DNA of 7,887 nucleotides from Gammaproteobacteria bacterium. GTDB taxonomy: Bacteria; Pseudomonadota; Gammaproteobacteria; SZUA-229. The stretch lies in the NCBI GenBank assembly GCA_029880105.1, contig JAOUPA010000092.1, positions 1-7,887 on the forward strand. Direction: 5' to 3'. Shown here piece after piece: positions 1 to 6,769 of this stretch. Below the pieces are notes generated by a model. That model made no database searches. It worked only from the letters and a program-made list of their open reading frames with translations, and was not told where the DNA came from. The translations under genes were made by a program, and so were the position numbers. Numbering within the stretch: the stretch's first letter is position 1; each line of letters begins with the position of its first letter.

Positions 1-436
1 CACCGCCACACTCGAAGCTGCCAAAATTCTGGTCAAGGACGGTTTTGATGTCATGGTCTACACCAGCGATGACCCTCTGATCGCTAAACGTCTAGAAGAG
101 ATCGGCTGTGCCGCAGTGATGCCACTGGCGGCACCGATTGGTTCTGGCCTGGGTATTCGTAATCCCTACAATATTCTTACCATTGTAGAGAATGCCAATG
201 TGCCGATCATTGTCGATGCAGGTGTCGGCACCGCCTCCGACTCAGCCATTGCCATGGAACTGGGCTGTGATGGTATTTTAATGAACACGGCTATTGCCGC
301 CGCACAGAAACCCGTGTTGATGGCCTCAGCCATGAGAAAGGCTATCGAGGCCGGTCGTGAAGCCTATCTGGCTGGCCGTATGCCACGCAAACGTTTCGCC
401 TCGGCCTCATCACCAATTGAAGGCCTGTTTTTCTAA
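1..436 (+). CDS. thiG: Thiazole synthase ThiG, 3' part (5' end outside window)
   Basis: The frame is open from base 2 with no start, so only the C-terminal 144 residues of a protein usually about 255-265 long are present. ThiG is a cytoplasmic TIM-barrel enzyme. It condenses 1-deoxy-D-xylulose 5-phosphate, dehydroglycine and the ThiS thiocarboxylate sulfur into the thiazole phosphate of thiamine. Visible family signatures are the MVYTSDDP segment, MPLAAPIGSGLGIRNP (phosphate-binding region), IIVDAGVGTASDSA with the conserved Asp, and GCDGILMNTAIA. The C-terminus ends in the usual SPIEGLFF-like tail. The Schiff-base lysine lies in the missing N-terminal half. trmB follows 6 bases after the stop in the same frame, so the two are very likely co-transcribed; this gene pair is common in proteobacteria. 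Identification is firm; nothing in the visible part looks broken. Confidence 0.96.
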   Translation, partial: TATLEAAKILVKDGFDVMVYTSDDPLIAKRLEEIGCAAVMPLAAPIGSGLGIRNPYNILTIVENANVPIIVDAGVGTASDSAIAMELGCDGILMNTAIAAAQKPVLMASAMRKAIEAGREAYLAGRMPRKRFASASSPIEGLFF

Positions 437-442
437 ACACCA

Positions 443-1141
443 GTGAGCGACAACAGCAGTGAAAAATTTCTCCGCCCAATACGCAGCTTTGTGCTGCGTA
501 CAGGCCGGCTAACAAACGCCCAGCAAAAAGCCCTGGATAATCATTGGGATAAATATGGCATCGATTTCAGCGATGAATTGCTGGATTTCCAAGCCGTTTT
601 TGGTAACACCAACCCAGTCACACTGGAAATCGGCTTTGGTAACGGCGAATCGCTTCTGGAAATGGCGATCAACCATCCTGAACGTAATTTTCTGGGTATC
701 GAGGTACACACACCCGGTGTAGGCCACATTATCCATGGCGCACAGCAGGCTGGAATCAGCAATTTACGCGTGATTCGCCATGATGCCATCGAAGTTCTGA
801 ACCACCAGATGCCAGAAAATTCACTAGATCGTGTGCAACTGTTCTTCCCTGATCCATGGCACAAAAAACGTCACCACAAGCGCCGTATTCTGCAGGACGA
901 TTTTGTTGAAACTATCAGAAAGCTTTTGAAAGAGGGTTGTCACTTCCACATGGCCACTGACTGGGAAAATTATGCAGTGCATATGCTGGAAACCATGAGC
1001 CAACATCAGGGCTTTGCTAATATTGCCGGCAATGATAGTTTTGTTTCTGCGGAGGGCCTACGGCCAAAGACCAAGTTTGAACGTCGCGGCCTGAAGCTCG
1101 GCCACGGTGTCTGGGATATGGTTTACGAAAAAAAGGGCTGA
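443..1141 (+). CDS. trmB: tRNA (guanine-N7-)-methyltransferase TrmB
   Basis: A 232-residue SAM-dependent Rossmann-fold methyltransferase that makes m7G at position 46 of the tRNA variable loop; length is normal for bacterial TrmB. Family motifs in order: RPIRSFVLRTGRLT (11-24), the SAM-binding EIGFGNGE (62-69), the acidic FLGIEVHTPGVG (83-94), the hallmark FPDPWHKKRHHKRR (135-148) that holds the catalytic/tRNA-binding region, ATDWENY (171-177), and the C-terminal TKFERRG (210-216). The start is GTG at 443. An in-frame TAA (the thiG stop, 434-436) prevents any upstream start, and the next candidate, GTG at 491, would cut into the conserved N-terminus. No good Shine-Dalgarno sits close to 443 (the nearest purine run, GAAGG at 419-423, is too far), so translation is probably coupled to thiG. 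The stop codon lies inside the terminator stem. Confidence 0.96.
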   Translation: MSDNSSEKFLRPIRSFVLRTGRLTNAQQKALDNHWDKYGIDFSDELLDFQAVFGNTNPVTLEIGFGNGESLLEMAINHPERNFLGIEVHTPGVGHIIHGAQQAGISNLRVIRHDAIEVLNHQMPENSLDRVQLFFPDPWHKKRHHKRRILQDDFVETIRKLLKEGCHFHMATDWENYAVHMLETMSQHQGFANIAGNDSFVSAEGLRPKTKFERRGLKLGHGVWDMVYEKKG

Positions 1142-1155
1142 TACCAGCCCTTTTT
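1130..1155. terminator. Bidirectional intrinsic terminator between trmB and the minus-strand SulP gene
   Basis: A perfect 11-bp stem, AAAAAGGGCTG (1130-1140) against CAGCCCTTTTT (1145-1155), closes a 4-base ATAC loop. The flanking A and T tracts give a U-run on either strand. It therefore serves trmB from the left and the convergent SulP gene (stop at 1174) from the right. The trmB TGA (1139-1141) is inside the hairpin. Confidence 0.9.
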
Positions 1156-1173
1156 CACCCGTATTCAAAAATA

Positions 1174-3033
1174 TCAGCTCTCTGCTTTCTGCACTTCAGC
1201 TTCATCCTTCGGTGGCATCGGTACAATAGTTGCCTCCGCTTCTGCTTCTGCCTCCACAACCTCGACAAACTCTTCATCGCTCAAAGGTGTAGCTATATGG
1301 AGTGGACAGGTGTCCTTATGACCTTCTTCCAGCTTGCCCCATGCATAGTTAAACGCATGGGTACGCAAACGGAAGAACTTGTCACGCCCCCAGTGCTCGA
1401 CAAAACCAGAACGCTTAAGGATATCCATCACGGGTTTTTTGACTCTTGCCATCAGTAGTTCAATGCCCAGTGATTCCAGCCGTGTTACCAGCTCGTGCAG
1501 CATCTCCTCACCAGTCGCATCGATCTCGTTGATACCTTCCGCATCAATCACAACGAATTTCAAATTGGGCTTTTTCGCCACCCTGTCGAGAACAGTATCA
1601 AAAAAGAAACCGGTGTTGGCAAAATAAAGTGGTCCATCAAAACGAATCAATGAAATATTGTCACATGTAGACAACTTTGCCGCTTCAGCATCACGCAAGG
1701 TGCCATCCATGTGACGCGACAGTACAGCTATGTTTGGACGCATAGTACGGAACAGAAACAGCCCCAGTGACAGAATCACACCAACCACAATGCCTGTTTC
1801 CAGATGCGGTGCCACAATCAGCGTCAACATGAAGGTAACAATCGCAACCATGCCATCGTGCGGCTGCACTTTCCAGGCCTCAATAATCGGGCGAATTTTC
1901 ACCAGATTGATTACCGCCATCATGATCACTGCAGCTAGTGTTGCCTGTGGCAGATGATAAAGCAGCGGCGTTAATACCAGCAGGGTAAGACCAACAACCG
2001 CACCGGTTACCACTGATGAGAACCCGGTGATCGCGCCAGCGCTGATATTCACCGCTGAACGTGAAAACGAGCCGGAAACTGCATAACCCTGAAACAGGCC
2101 TGATACCAGATTACTCAGACCCTGACCAATCAACTCCTGATTCGGGTCAAGACGTTGACGGGTTTGAGCCGCCATAGCCTTGGCAATCGAAATCGCCTCC
2201 ATAAAACCAATAATGCTGATAACGACTGCTGTACTCATCAGCTGCACCAGCACATCCCACTGAACTCCGGTAGGTAGCACTGGCATAGTGATACCCGCTG
2301 GCACCTCACCAACAACACTGCCACCCTGTTCAGCAAACCCCATTGCCCATGAAAGTGCTGTCGTCACTACCACGGCAATCAGTACATTGGGTGCTTTCGG
2401 TGCCAGTTTTTTCAATGTCATCATAATCGCAATCGCCAGCAAGCCCATTGCCAATGTCAGCATGTGTGTATCAGTAGTTGCAGTGACCACCACATTCCAG
2501 ATGGTCTCGTACTGGTGCTCACCTTTTTCGTAATTGGTTACCCCGAATATCTTGCTCAGCTGCGAGGTACCAATAATTATCGCAGCCGCATTGGTAAAGC
2601 CAATCACCACAGGATGAGACAGGAAGTCCACCAGTACACCTAGACGCAACACACCCAGCGAAAACTGAAATACACCCACCATCAATGCCATTGTTAACGC
2701 GTAGACAACATACAGCTCCGGTGACAGGGCCAGTGGCTCCAGTGCCGCTGCCGTCATCAGAGAAACCACCGCCACAGGACCAGTCGCCAGTTGACGAGAG
2801 GAACCAAACAGGGCGGCAACGATGCCAGGCAAGAATGACGCATAAAGACCATAATAAGGAGGCAAACCAGCCAACTGCGCATAAGCCATCGACTGAGGTA
2901 CCAACACCAATGCCACAGTAACACCGGCAATGATGTCTGCCTGCAATATCTTTGGGTTCTTGCAATTGCCAATCCATGCCAAAAATGGCAAAAGACGCGC
3001 AGGATTCGTAAAAAGGGCTTTAAAATTATACAT
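1174..3033 (-). CDS. SulP-family anion permease with C-terminal STAS domain
   Basis: A 619-residue inner-membrane transporter of the SulP/SLC26 family; members carry sulfate, bicarbonate or other anions. Residues 15-430 form the hydrophobic transport domain, with the SulP signature around PPYYGLYASFLPGIVAALFG and LATGPVAVVSL (about 58-92), and GQGLSNLVSGLFQGYAVSGS plus SRSAVN in the second half. A STAS domain follows (about 458-560), with EGINEIDATG at the phosphoacceptor-loop position. An acidic tail of about 55 residues containing Glu-Ala repeats ends the protein. In the segment GFMEAISIAKAMA the acidic ion-site residue is Glu (about 279), as in proton-coupled relatives. I chose ATG at 3033: AGTAGG lies 6 bases upstream. 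A TTG at 3039 would abut that site. The gene is divergent from the BicA-like gene. SulP membership is firm; the substrate cannot be decided from sequence, with sulfate and bicarbonate both plausible. Confidence 0.93.
   Translation of the reverse strand: MYNFKALFTNPARLLPFLAWIGNCKNPKILQADIIAGVTVALVLVPQSMAYAQLAGLPPYYGLYASFLPGIVAALFGSSRQLATGPVAVVSLMTAAALEPLALSPELYVVYALTMALMVGVFQFSLGVLRLGVLVDFLSHPVVIGFTNAAAIIIGTSQLSKIFGVTNYEKGEHQYETIWNVVVTATTDTHMLTLAMGLLAIAIMMTLKKLAPKAPNVLIAVVVTTALSWAMGFAEQGGSVVGEVPAGITMPVLPTGVQWDVLVQLMSTAVVISIIGFMEAISIAKAMAAQTRQRLDPNQELIGQGLSNLVSGLFQGYAVSGSFSRSAVNISAGAITGFSSVVTGAVVGLTLLVLTPLLYHLPQATLAAVIMMAVINLVKIRPIIEAWKVQPHDGMVAIVTFMLTLIVAPHLETGIVVGVILSLGLFLFRTMRPNIAVLSRHMDGTLRDAEAAKLSTCDNISLIRFDGPLYFANTGFFFDTVLDRVAKKPNLKFVVIDAEGINEIDATGEEMLHELVTRLESLGIELLMARVKKPVMDILKRSGFVEHWGRDKFFRLRTHAFNYAWGKLEEGHKDTCPLHIATPLSDEEFVEVVEAEAEAEATIVPMPPKDEAEVQKAES
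1232..1255 (-). repeat. Hexanucleotide microsatellite coding for a Glu-Ala repeat
   Basis: Four hexamer units (GCCTCC, GCTTCT, GCTTCT, GCCTCC on the plus strand) encode EAEAEAEA in the acidic C-terminal tail of the minus-strand SulP protein. Changes in unit number would keep the reading frame, so the tail length may vary between strains. Confidence 0.8.
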
Positions 3034-3210
3034 TTCCAACCTACTTCCAGTTATTTACAGAAAAATTTGAACTATAAAAATAAAAAGGGCAACGTTATCA
3101 TGAATGGCACCTCATGCCCAATTCAGCCACCAACCAAAAATAATACATTATAATATTAGCCAGTAATGTGCGCTAACGATTTAAAACACAAATAGAGAAA
3201 CTAGAAAAAT
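3034..3210. promoter_or_regulatory. Divergent control region between the two SulP genes
   Basis: This AT-rich spacer separates two divergent start codons and must hold promoters for both. A perfect -10 hexamer TATAAT (3149-3154, plus strand) sits about 55 bases before the BicA-like ATG. The overlapping ATTATAAT also reads as TATAAT on the minus strand (3152 back to 3147). Neither has a recognisable -35 at 16-18 bases, which would fit activator-dependent initiation. A second minus-strand candidate, TATAGT, is at 3076-3071. The BicA-like start has only a weak purine-rich stretch (AGAGA at 3194-3198). Promoter function is inferred, not demonstrated. Confidence 0.5.
3102..3124. promoter_or_regulatory. 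Imperfect palindrome, candidate operator
   Basis: GAATGGCA (3102-3109) is mirrored by TGCC (3115-3118) and ATTC (3121-3124) with a 2-base interruption, around a 5-base centre. It lies near the middle of the divergent spacer, upstream of the plus-strand -10 element, where a shared transcription factor could bind. I cannot assign a regulator. Confidence 0.3.
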
Positions 3211-4878
3211 ATGCAATACATCAATGGATTACATTTTAATAATTTACGCGGCGATATTTACGGCGGCCTGACAGCTGCTGTCGTTGCATTACCGCTGGCC
3301 ATGGCTATGGGTGTTGCCTCTGGTGCCGGGCCGATTGCCGGCATGTACGGCGCAATTTTTGTCGGTTTCTTCGCAGCTCTATTTGGTGGCACTCCGGCGC
3401 AGGTTTCCGGCCCGACCGGCCCAATGACAGTGGTCATGGCCGCTATTTTCATGCAATACACTGGCATGTTCCCGGATGATCCGGGGCGTGGCGCGGCACT
3501 GGCCTTTACTGTGGTTGTTATGGGCGGCCTGTTCCAGATATTGTTCGGTATTCTGCGCATCGGCAAATACATCGAACTGGTACCTCACCCAGTGGTGTCA
3601 GGCTTTATGAGTGGCATCGGGGTTATCATCATTCTGCTCCAGATAGGCCCTTTGGTTGGCGAAGCTGCTATTTCCAAACCACTCGAAGCAGTACATATGA
3701 TCCCTTACTACTTCCAGCATATTGAATACCATGCCCTGGAGTTGGGTGTTGTCGTACTACTCATGGTTTATGGCATCCCCAAATTTCTACCAAAACTCAA
3801 TCGCCTGTTCCCTGCGCCGCTGTTCGCATTACTGGTTGGCACCCTGTTCTACATACTGACCATGGAACCGGGCATTACTCCTATTATTGGTGAAATTCCT
3901 ACCGGCTTCCCTGAATTCAGATTACCCATTATTGATGGTGAATTATTCAGCATGATGATCGTTTCAGCACTGACACTGGCCGGCCTTGGTACTATCGACT
4001 CACTGCTAACTTCGCTGGTTGCCGACAATATCACACGCACCCAGCACAAATCAGACCGTGAACTGATCGGCCAAGGTATTGGTAACACTGTTGCCGGACT
4101 CTTCGGTGGCCTGCCCGGCGCTGGTGCCACCATGCGTACCGTGGTCAACGTCAAGGCCGGGGGGCGTACCCCAATCTCAGGCGCACTGCATGCTGTGGTT
4201 CTGCTGGCCATCGTTCTAGGTGCAGGCTCACTGGCCAGCGATATCCCCAAGGCCGTACTCGCCGGCATTCTGATCAAGGTTGGTACCGATATCATTGACT
4301 GGGATTACCTGAAACGCATCAAGACAGCACCCAAACCGGGTATTGTTATTATGATCGTCGTATTAGTCACTACTGTGACTGTTGACCTGCTACTGGCTGT
4401 TGGCATCGGCATGGTGATGGCGAGCTTCCTGTTTATGCAACGTATGGCCAACCTGCAGCTTGAAAGCATGACCCTCACTACTGAGAGCCACGAAGAACTG
4501 CCACTCAATCAAGAAGAGCAGAAGCTGATGGATGAGGCGAAAGGCCGCATCCTGCTATTCCATATAAAAGGTCCTATGGGCTTCAGTGCCGCCAAGTCGA
4601 TGGCACGCCGGCATGCAAGCATCCAGAACTATGACATCATGTTACTGGATCTGGTTGACGTTCCTTTTATGGATTTCACCTCGGCTCGCGCTATCGAAGA
4701 CATCATCATGGATACCAAGAATGCCGGCAGACAGGTATTCCTGGTCGGTGCGGGTCAACGCGTCTGTGAAATGCTGCGAAAACAGAAAATTTTACGCCAT
4801 CTGGACGCTGGCCAGATGTACCAGCAGCGTATCGACGCCCTGCTACATGCCTCCAATCTACTAAAAAACTCACAATAG
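3211..4878 (+). CDS. BicA-like SulP transporter, probable Na+-dependent bicarbonate transporter
   Basis: A 555-residue inner-membrane SulP protein whose N-terminus (MQYINGLHFNNLRGDIYGGL) and internal motifs closely follow cyanobacterial BicA as I recall it. These include FVGFFAALFGGTP (50-62), GPTGPMTVVM (67-76, Thr69), GFMSGIG (131-137), the ion-site helix GTIDSLLTSLVAD (260-272), LIGQGIGN (285-292), LFGGLPGAGATMRTVVN (297-313), and VGTDIIDWDYLKR (357-369). In BicA an Asp and a Thr four residues later coordinate sodium; Asp263 and Thr267 match that spacing. A STAS domain occupies about 445-535 (ILLFHIKGPMGF; DVPFMDFTSARA). BicA is a low-affinity, high-flux Na+/HCO3- symporter, and phosphoribulokinase 147 bases downstream on the same strand supports a carbon-supply role. 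Transport of bicarbonate rather than sulfate is inference from similarity and context. The start ATG has a weak Shine-Dalgarno but aligns with BicA. Confidence 0.9.
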   Translation: MQYINGLHFNNLRGDIYGGLTAAVVALPLAMAMGVASGAGPIAGMYGAIFVGFFAALFGGTPAQVSGPTGPMTVVMAAIFMQYTGMFPDDPGRGAALAFTVVVMGGLFQILFGILRIGKYIELVPHPVVSGFMSGIGVIIILLQIGPLVGEAAISKPLEAVHMIPYYFQHIEYHALELGVVVLLMVYGIPKFLPKLNRLFPAPLFALLVGTLFYILTMEPGITPIIGEIPTGFPEFRLPIIDGELFSMMIVSALTLAGLGTIDSLLTSLVADNITRTQHKSDRELIGQGIGNTVAGLFGGLPGAGATMRTVVNVKAGGRTPISGALHAVVLLAIVLGAGSLASDIPKAVLAGILIKVGTDIIDWDYLKRIKTAPKPGIVIMIVVLVTTVTVDLLLAVGIGMVMASFLFMQRMANLQLESMTLTTESHEELPLNQEEQKLMDEAKGRILLFHIKGPMGFSAAKSMARRHASIQNYDIMLLDLVDVPFMDFTSARAIEDIIMDTKNAGRQVFLVGAGQRVCEMLRKQKILRHLDAGQMYQQRIDALLHASNLLKNSQ

Positions 4879-4939
4879 CCACCTGTCACCCCCTCTATAA
4901 TGAGGGGGCAAAAACAGGTACAATGGCGTCCTTTTTTGC
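4878..4939 (+). terminator. Nested and competing hairpins after the BicA-like gene
   Basis: Hairpin A pairs ACCTGT (4881-4886) with ACAGGT (4914-4919) and, inside it, CCCCCTC (4889-4895) with GAGGGGG (4902-4908) around a TATAAT loop. Hairpin B pairs GCAAAAA (4908-4914) with TTTTTGC (4933-4939). They share bases and exclude each other. No U-run follows A directly; a T6 run lies at 4932-4937, a few bases past the outermost possible GCC/GGC pairing. It could be a weak terminator or attenuator before phosphoribulokinase, or a 3'-end stabiliser for the transporter mRNA. Confidence 0.45.
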
Positions 4940-5025
4940 GTGCTAGCCAGAGCGACTCCAGATAGCGATATAGACGGGTACGGCTGCCAACTAACTGATT
5001 TTTAAGATATAACCAGGAGAATAAA

Positions 5026-5910
5026 ATGTCTCATAAACACCCAATCGTTGCCGTTACTGGCTCATCAGGCGCCGGCACTTCGACCGTAAAACGCGCGTTT
5101 GAACATATTTTCACTCGTGAAGCCATTACCCCCATTGTAATCGAAGGTGATAGTTTCCACCGCTATGATCGCGCTTCAATGAAAGAAGCAATGGCCGAGG
5201 CCGAAGCCAAAGGCAACAAAAATTTCAGCCACTTCGGCCCCGACGCCAATGTCTTTGACAAACTGGCCGAGCTATTCAAAAGCTACGGTGAAACCGGTAC
5301 TGGACAGAAGCGCCTGTATCTGCACAGTGACGAAGAGGCGGCTCCTTATGACGGCCTTAACGCTGGCCAGTTCACGCCATGGGAAGATATTCCAAAGGGT
5401 ACCGACCTGATGTTTTACGAAGGTCTGCATGGCGGTGTCGTTACGGACGACATCGATGTTGCACAGTACGTTGACCTGCTGGTTGGCGTAGTGCCCAGTG
5501 TTAACCTTGAGTGGATCCAGAAGATCCACCGCGACAACGCTGAGCGTGGCTACTCGGAAGAAGTAATCGTCGATACCATCCTGCGCCGTATGCCGGACTA
5601 TATCAATTACATCACTCCCCAGTTCTCACGCACTGACATCAACTTCCAGCGTATCGCTACTGTTGACACCTCTAATCCGTTCATCGCACGCGATATTCCA
5701 ACGCCTGATGAAAGCCTGGTTGTGATTCGCTTCAAGGATCCTAAAAAATTCAACACCGATTTCCCTTACCTGTTGAACATGATCCCTAACTCATTCATGT
5801 CACGCCGTAACTCTATTGTTGTACCTGGCGGTAAAATGGGCCTGGCGATGGAACTGATCCTGACGCCTATCATTCACGACATGATCGAAAGAGCGAAAAA
5901 ATCTCGCTAA
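5026..5910 (+). CDS. cbbP: Phosphoribulokinase (class I, bacterial type)
   Basis: A 294-residue cytoplasmic enzyme that phosphorylates ribulose 5-phosphate with ATP to ribulose 1,5-bisphosphate, the CO2 acceptor of RuBisCO. The Walker A loop is GSSGAGTS (12-19). Residues known from the Rhodobacter enzyme are all present with a one-residue shift after the middle: Asp42 (catalytic base) and Arg49 in EGDSFHRYDR, Tyr98 and His100, Glu132 in FYEGLHGG, Lys166, Arg169-Asp170, Arg174 and Arg188. Length and motifs are those of the NADH-activated octameric class I form, not the redox-regulated plant/cyanobacterial class II. The start is set by AGGAG (5015-5019), 6 bases before the ATG, the strongest ribosome binding site in the window, consistent with high expression. 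It follows the BicA-like gene on the same strand and has its own terminator. No convincing promoter is visible in the spacer, so read-through from the transporter remains possible. Confidence 0.97.
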   Translation: MSHKHPIVAVTGSSGAGTSTVKRAFEHIFTREAITPIVIEGDSFHRYDRASMKEAMAEAEAKGNKNFSHFGPDANVFDKLAELFKSYGETGTGQKRLYLHSDEEAAPYDGLNAGQFTPWEDIPKGTDLMFYEGLHGGVVTDDIDVAQYVDLLVGVVPSVNLEWIQKIHRDNAERGYSEEVIVDTILRRMPDYINYITPQFSRTDINFQRIATVDTSNPFIARDIPTPDESLVVIRFKDPKKFNTDFPYLLNMIPNSFMSRRNSIVVPGGKMGLAMELILTPIIHDMIERAKKSR

Positions 5911-5931
5911 ATCGAATAATCATCGTGATAC

Positions 5932-5960
5932 AAAAAGGCCAGTTTAAACTGGCCTTTTTT
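5932..5960. terminator. Intrinsic terminator after phosphoribulokinase
   Basis: A perfect 12-bp stem pairs AAAAAGGCCAGT (5932-5943) with ACTGGCCTTTTT (5948-5959) around a TTAA loop and ends in a T6 run. Because the loop is itself symmetric, the whole element is a perfect palindrome and could act on both strands. It separates phosphoribulokinase from the TatD-family gene. Confidence 0.93.
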
Positions 5961-5995
5961 ATGCGCATGATATTTTCCGTAGTACACTTACTACC

Positions 5996-6769
5996 ATGCC
6001 GACATATACCCTAATAGATACCCACTGCCATCTTGATTTTATTAACTTTGATATAGATCGCGATGAAGTCCTACAACGCGCAAAACTAATTGGAATTAGC
6101 GACATCATCATCCCCGGTGTATCAACCAGTAACTGGGATAAAATAAAAACACTATGCACGCATAACAAACACCTTCACCCCTGTTATGGCCTGCACCCCT
6201 ACTGGGCAGATCAGCACACTGAAAGCGATATAAAAAAACTTGCACAGTTCATCGACAACAACCCCTGTGTTGCCATTGGCGAATGCGGACTTGATTATCG
6301 TCAGGGACAGGCCGATAAAAACAGGCAGCACTATTTTTTCGAAGCACAGCTCGACATTGCAGAAGAAAAAAATATGCCAGTAGTAATCCACTCAGTCCAT
6401 GCCACTGAAGAAATTATTCAACAACTGCGCAAGCGACCAGGTCTACGCGGTATGGTACACAGTTATTCTGGCAGTTATGAACAGGCACTGCAGTTAATCG
6501 AAATAGGTTTTTATATCAGTTTTGGTGGCCCCATTACTTATGAGCGAGCCAGCAAACTTCGCGCTGTATCCAGCCAGATTCCATTAAGCTCATTACTTAT
6601 TGAAACCGATGCACCCGACCAGCCAGACACAAGTCATAAAAACCAGCGCAATGAGCCTGCTTATCTGGAAAACATACTATCCACCATTGCCAGTCTGAGA
6701 CAAGAACATAAAAATGAAATCGCAACGCAAACTACAAGCAATGCCATGGCACTTTTTAATATCCGCTAA
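5996..6769 (+). CDS. yjjV: TatD-family metal-dependent hydrolase (YjjV-like)
   Basis: A 257-residue TIM-barrel metallohydrolase of the TatD DNase family, usual length about 255-265. Metal ligands are visible: the HxH of DTHCHLD (His10, His12), Glu96 in GECGLDY, His132 in VVIHS, His155 in MVHSYSG, and Asp205 in ETDAPDQP. The segments FGGPITYERASKLR and the QRNEP stretch after ETDAP follow E. coli YjjV more closely than TatD or YcfH, so the subfamily call is reasonable. TatD relatives are reported nucleases or D-aminoacyl-tRNA deacylases; the substrate here is unknown. There is no Shine-Dalgarno before the ATG, and no in-frame start lies just upstream. A -10-like TACACT (5983-5988) would place transcription start near the ATG. 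The gene is more A-rich than phosphoribulokinase and uses several rare-type ATA codons, consistent with low expression. It stands between a terminator and an AT-rich spacer, so it is likely monocistronic. Confidence 0.93.
   Translation: MPTYTLIDTHCHLDFINFDIDRDEVLQRAKLIGISDIIIPGVSTSNWDKIKTLCTHNKHLHPCYGLHPYWADQHTESDIKKLAQFIDNNPCVAIGECGLDYRQGQADKNRQHYFFEAQLDIAEEKNMPVVIHSVHATEEIIQQLRKRPGLRGMVHSYSGSYEQALQLIEIGFYISFGGPITYERASKLRAVSSQIPLSSLLIETDAPDQPDTSHKNQRNEPAYLENILSTIASLRQEHKNEIATQTTSNAMALFNIR

Noticed and set aside
2519..2977. 152-codon minus-strand open frame inside the left SulP gene
   Set aside because: It overlaps a strong SulP coding sequence in another frame, is unusually rich in Cys, Trp and Gly, and matches no family I know. 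It is a shadow of the membrane-protein codons.
3031..3039. Upstream TTG start at 3039 for the left SulP gene
   Set aside because: The best Shine-Dalgarno (AGTAGG) directly abuts the TTG but has ideal 6-base spacing to the ATG at 3033.
3849..4295. 148-codon minus-strand open frame opposite the BicA-like gene
   Set aside because: Its Ser/Pro/Thr-rich, low-complexity composition is that expected from the antisense of Gly/Ala/Leu/Val codons; it has no start context or motif.
4896..4901. TATAAT between the BicA-like gene and phosphoribulokinase as a -10 promoter element
   Set aside because: It is the loop of a GC-rich hairpin, and the bases 17 upstream (CAATAG) do not resemble a -35.
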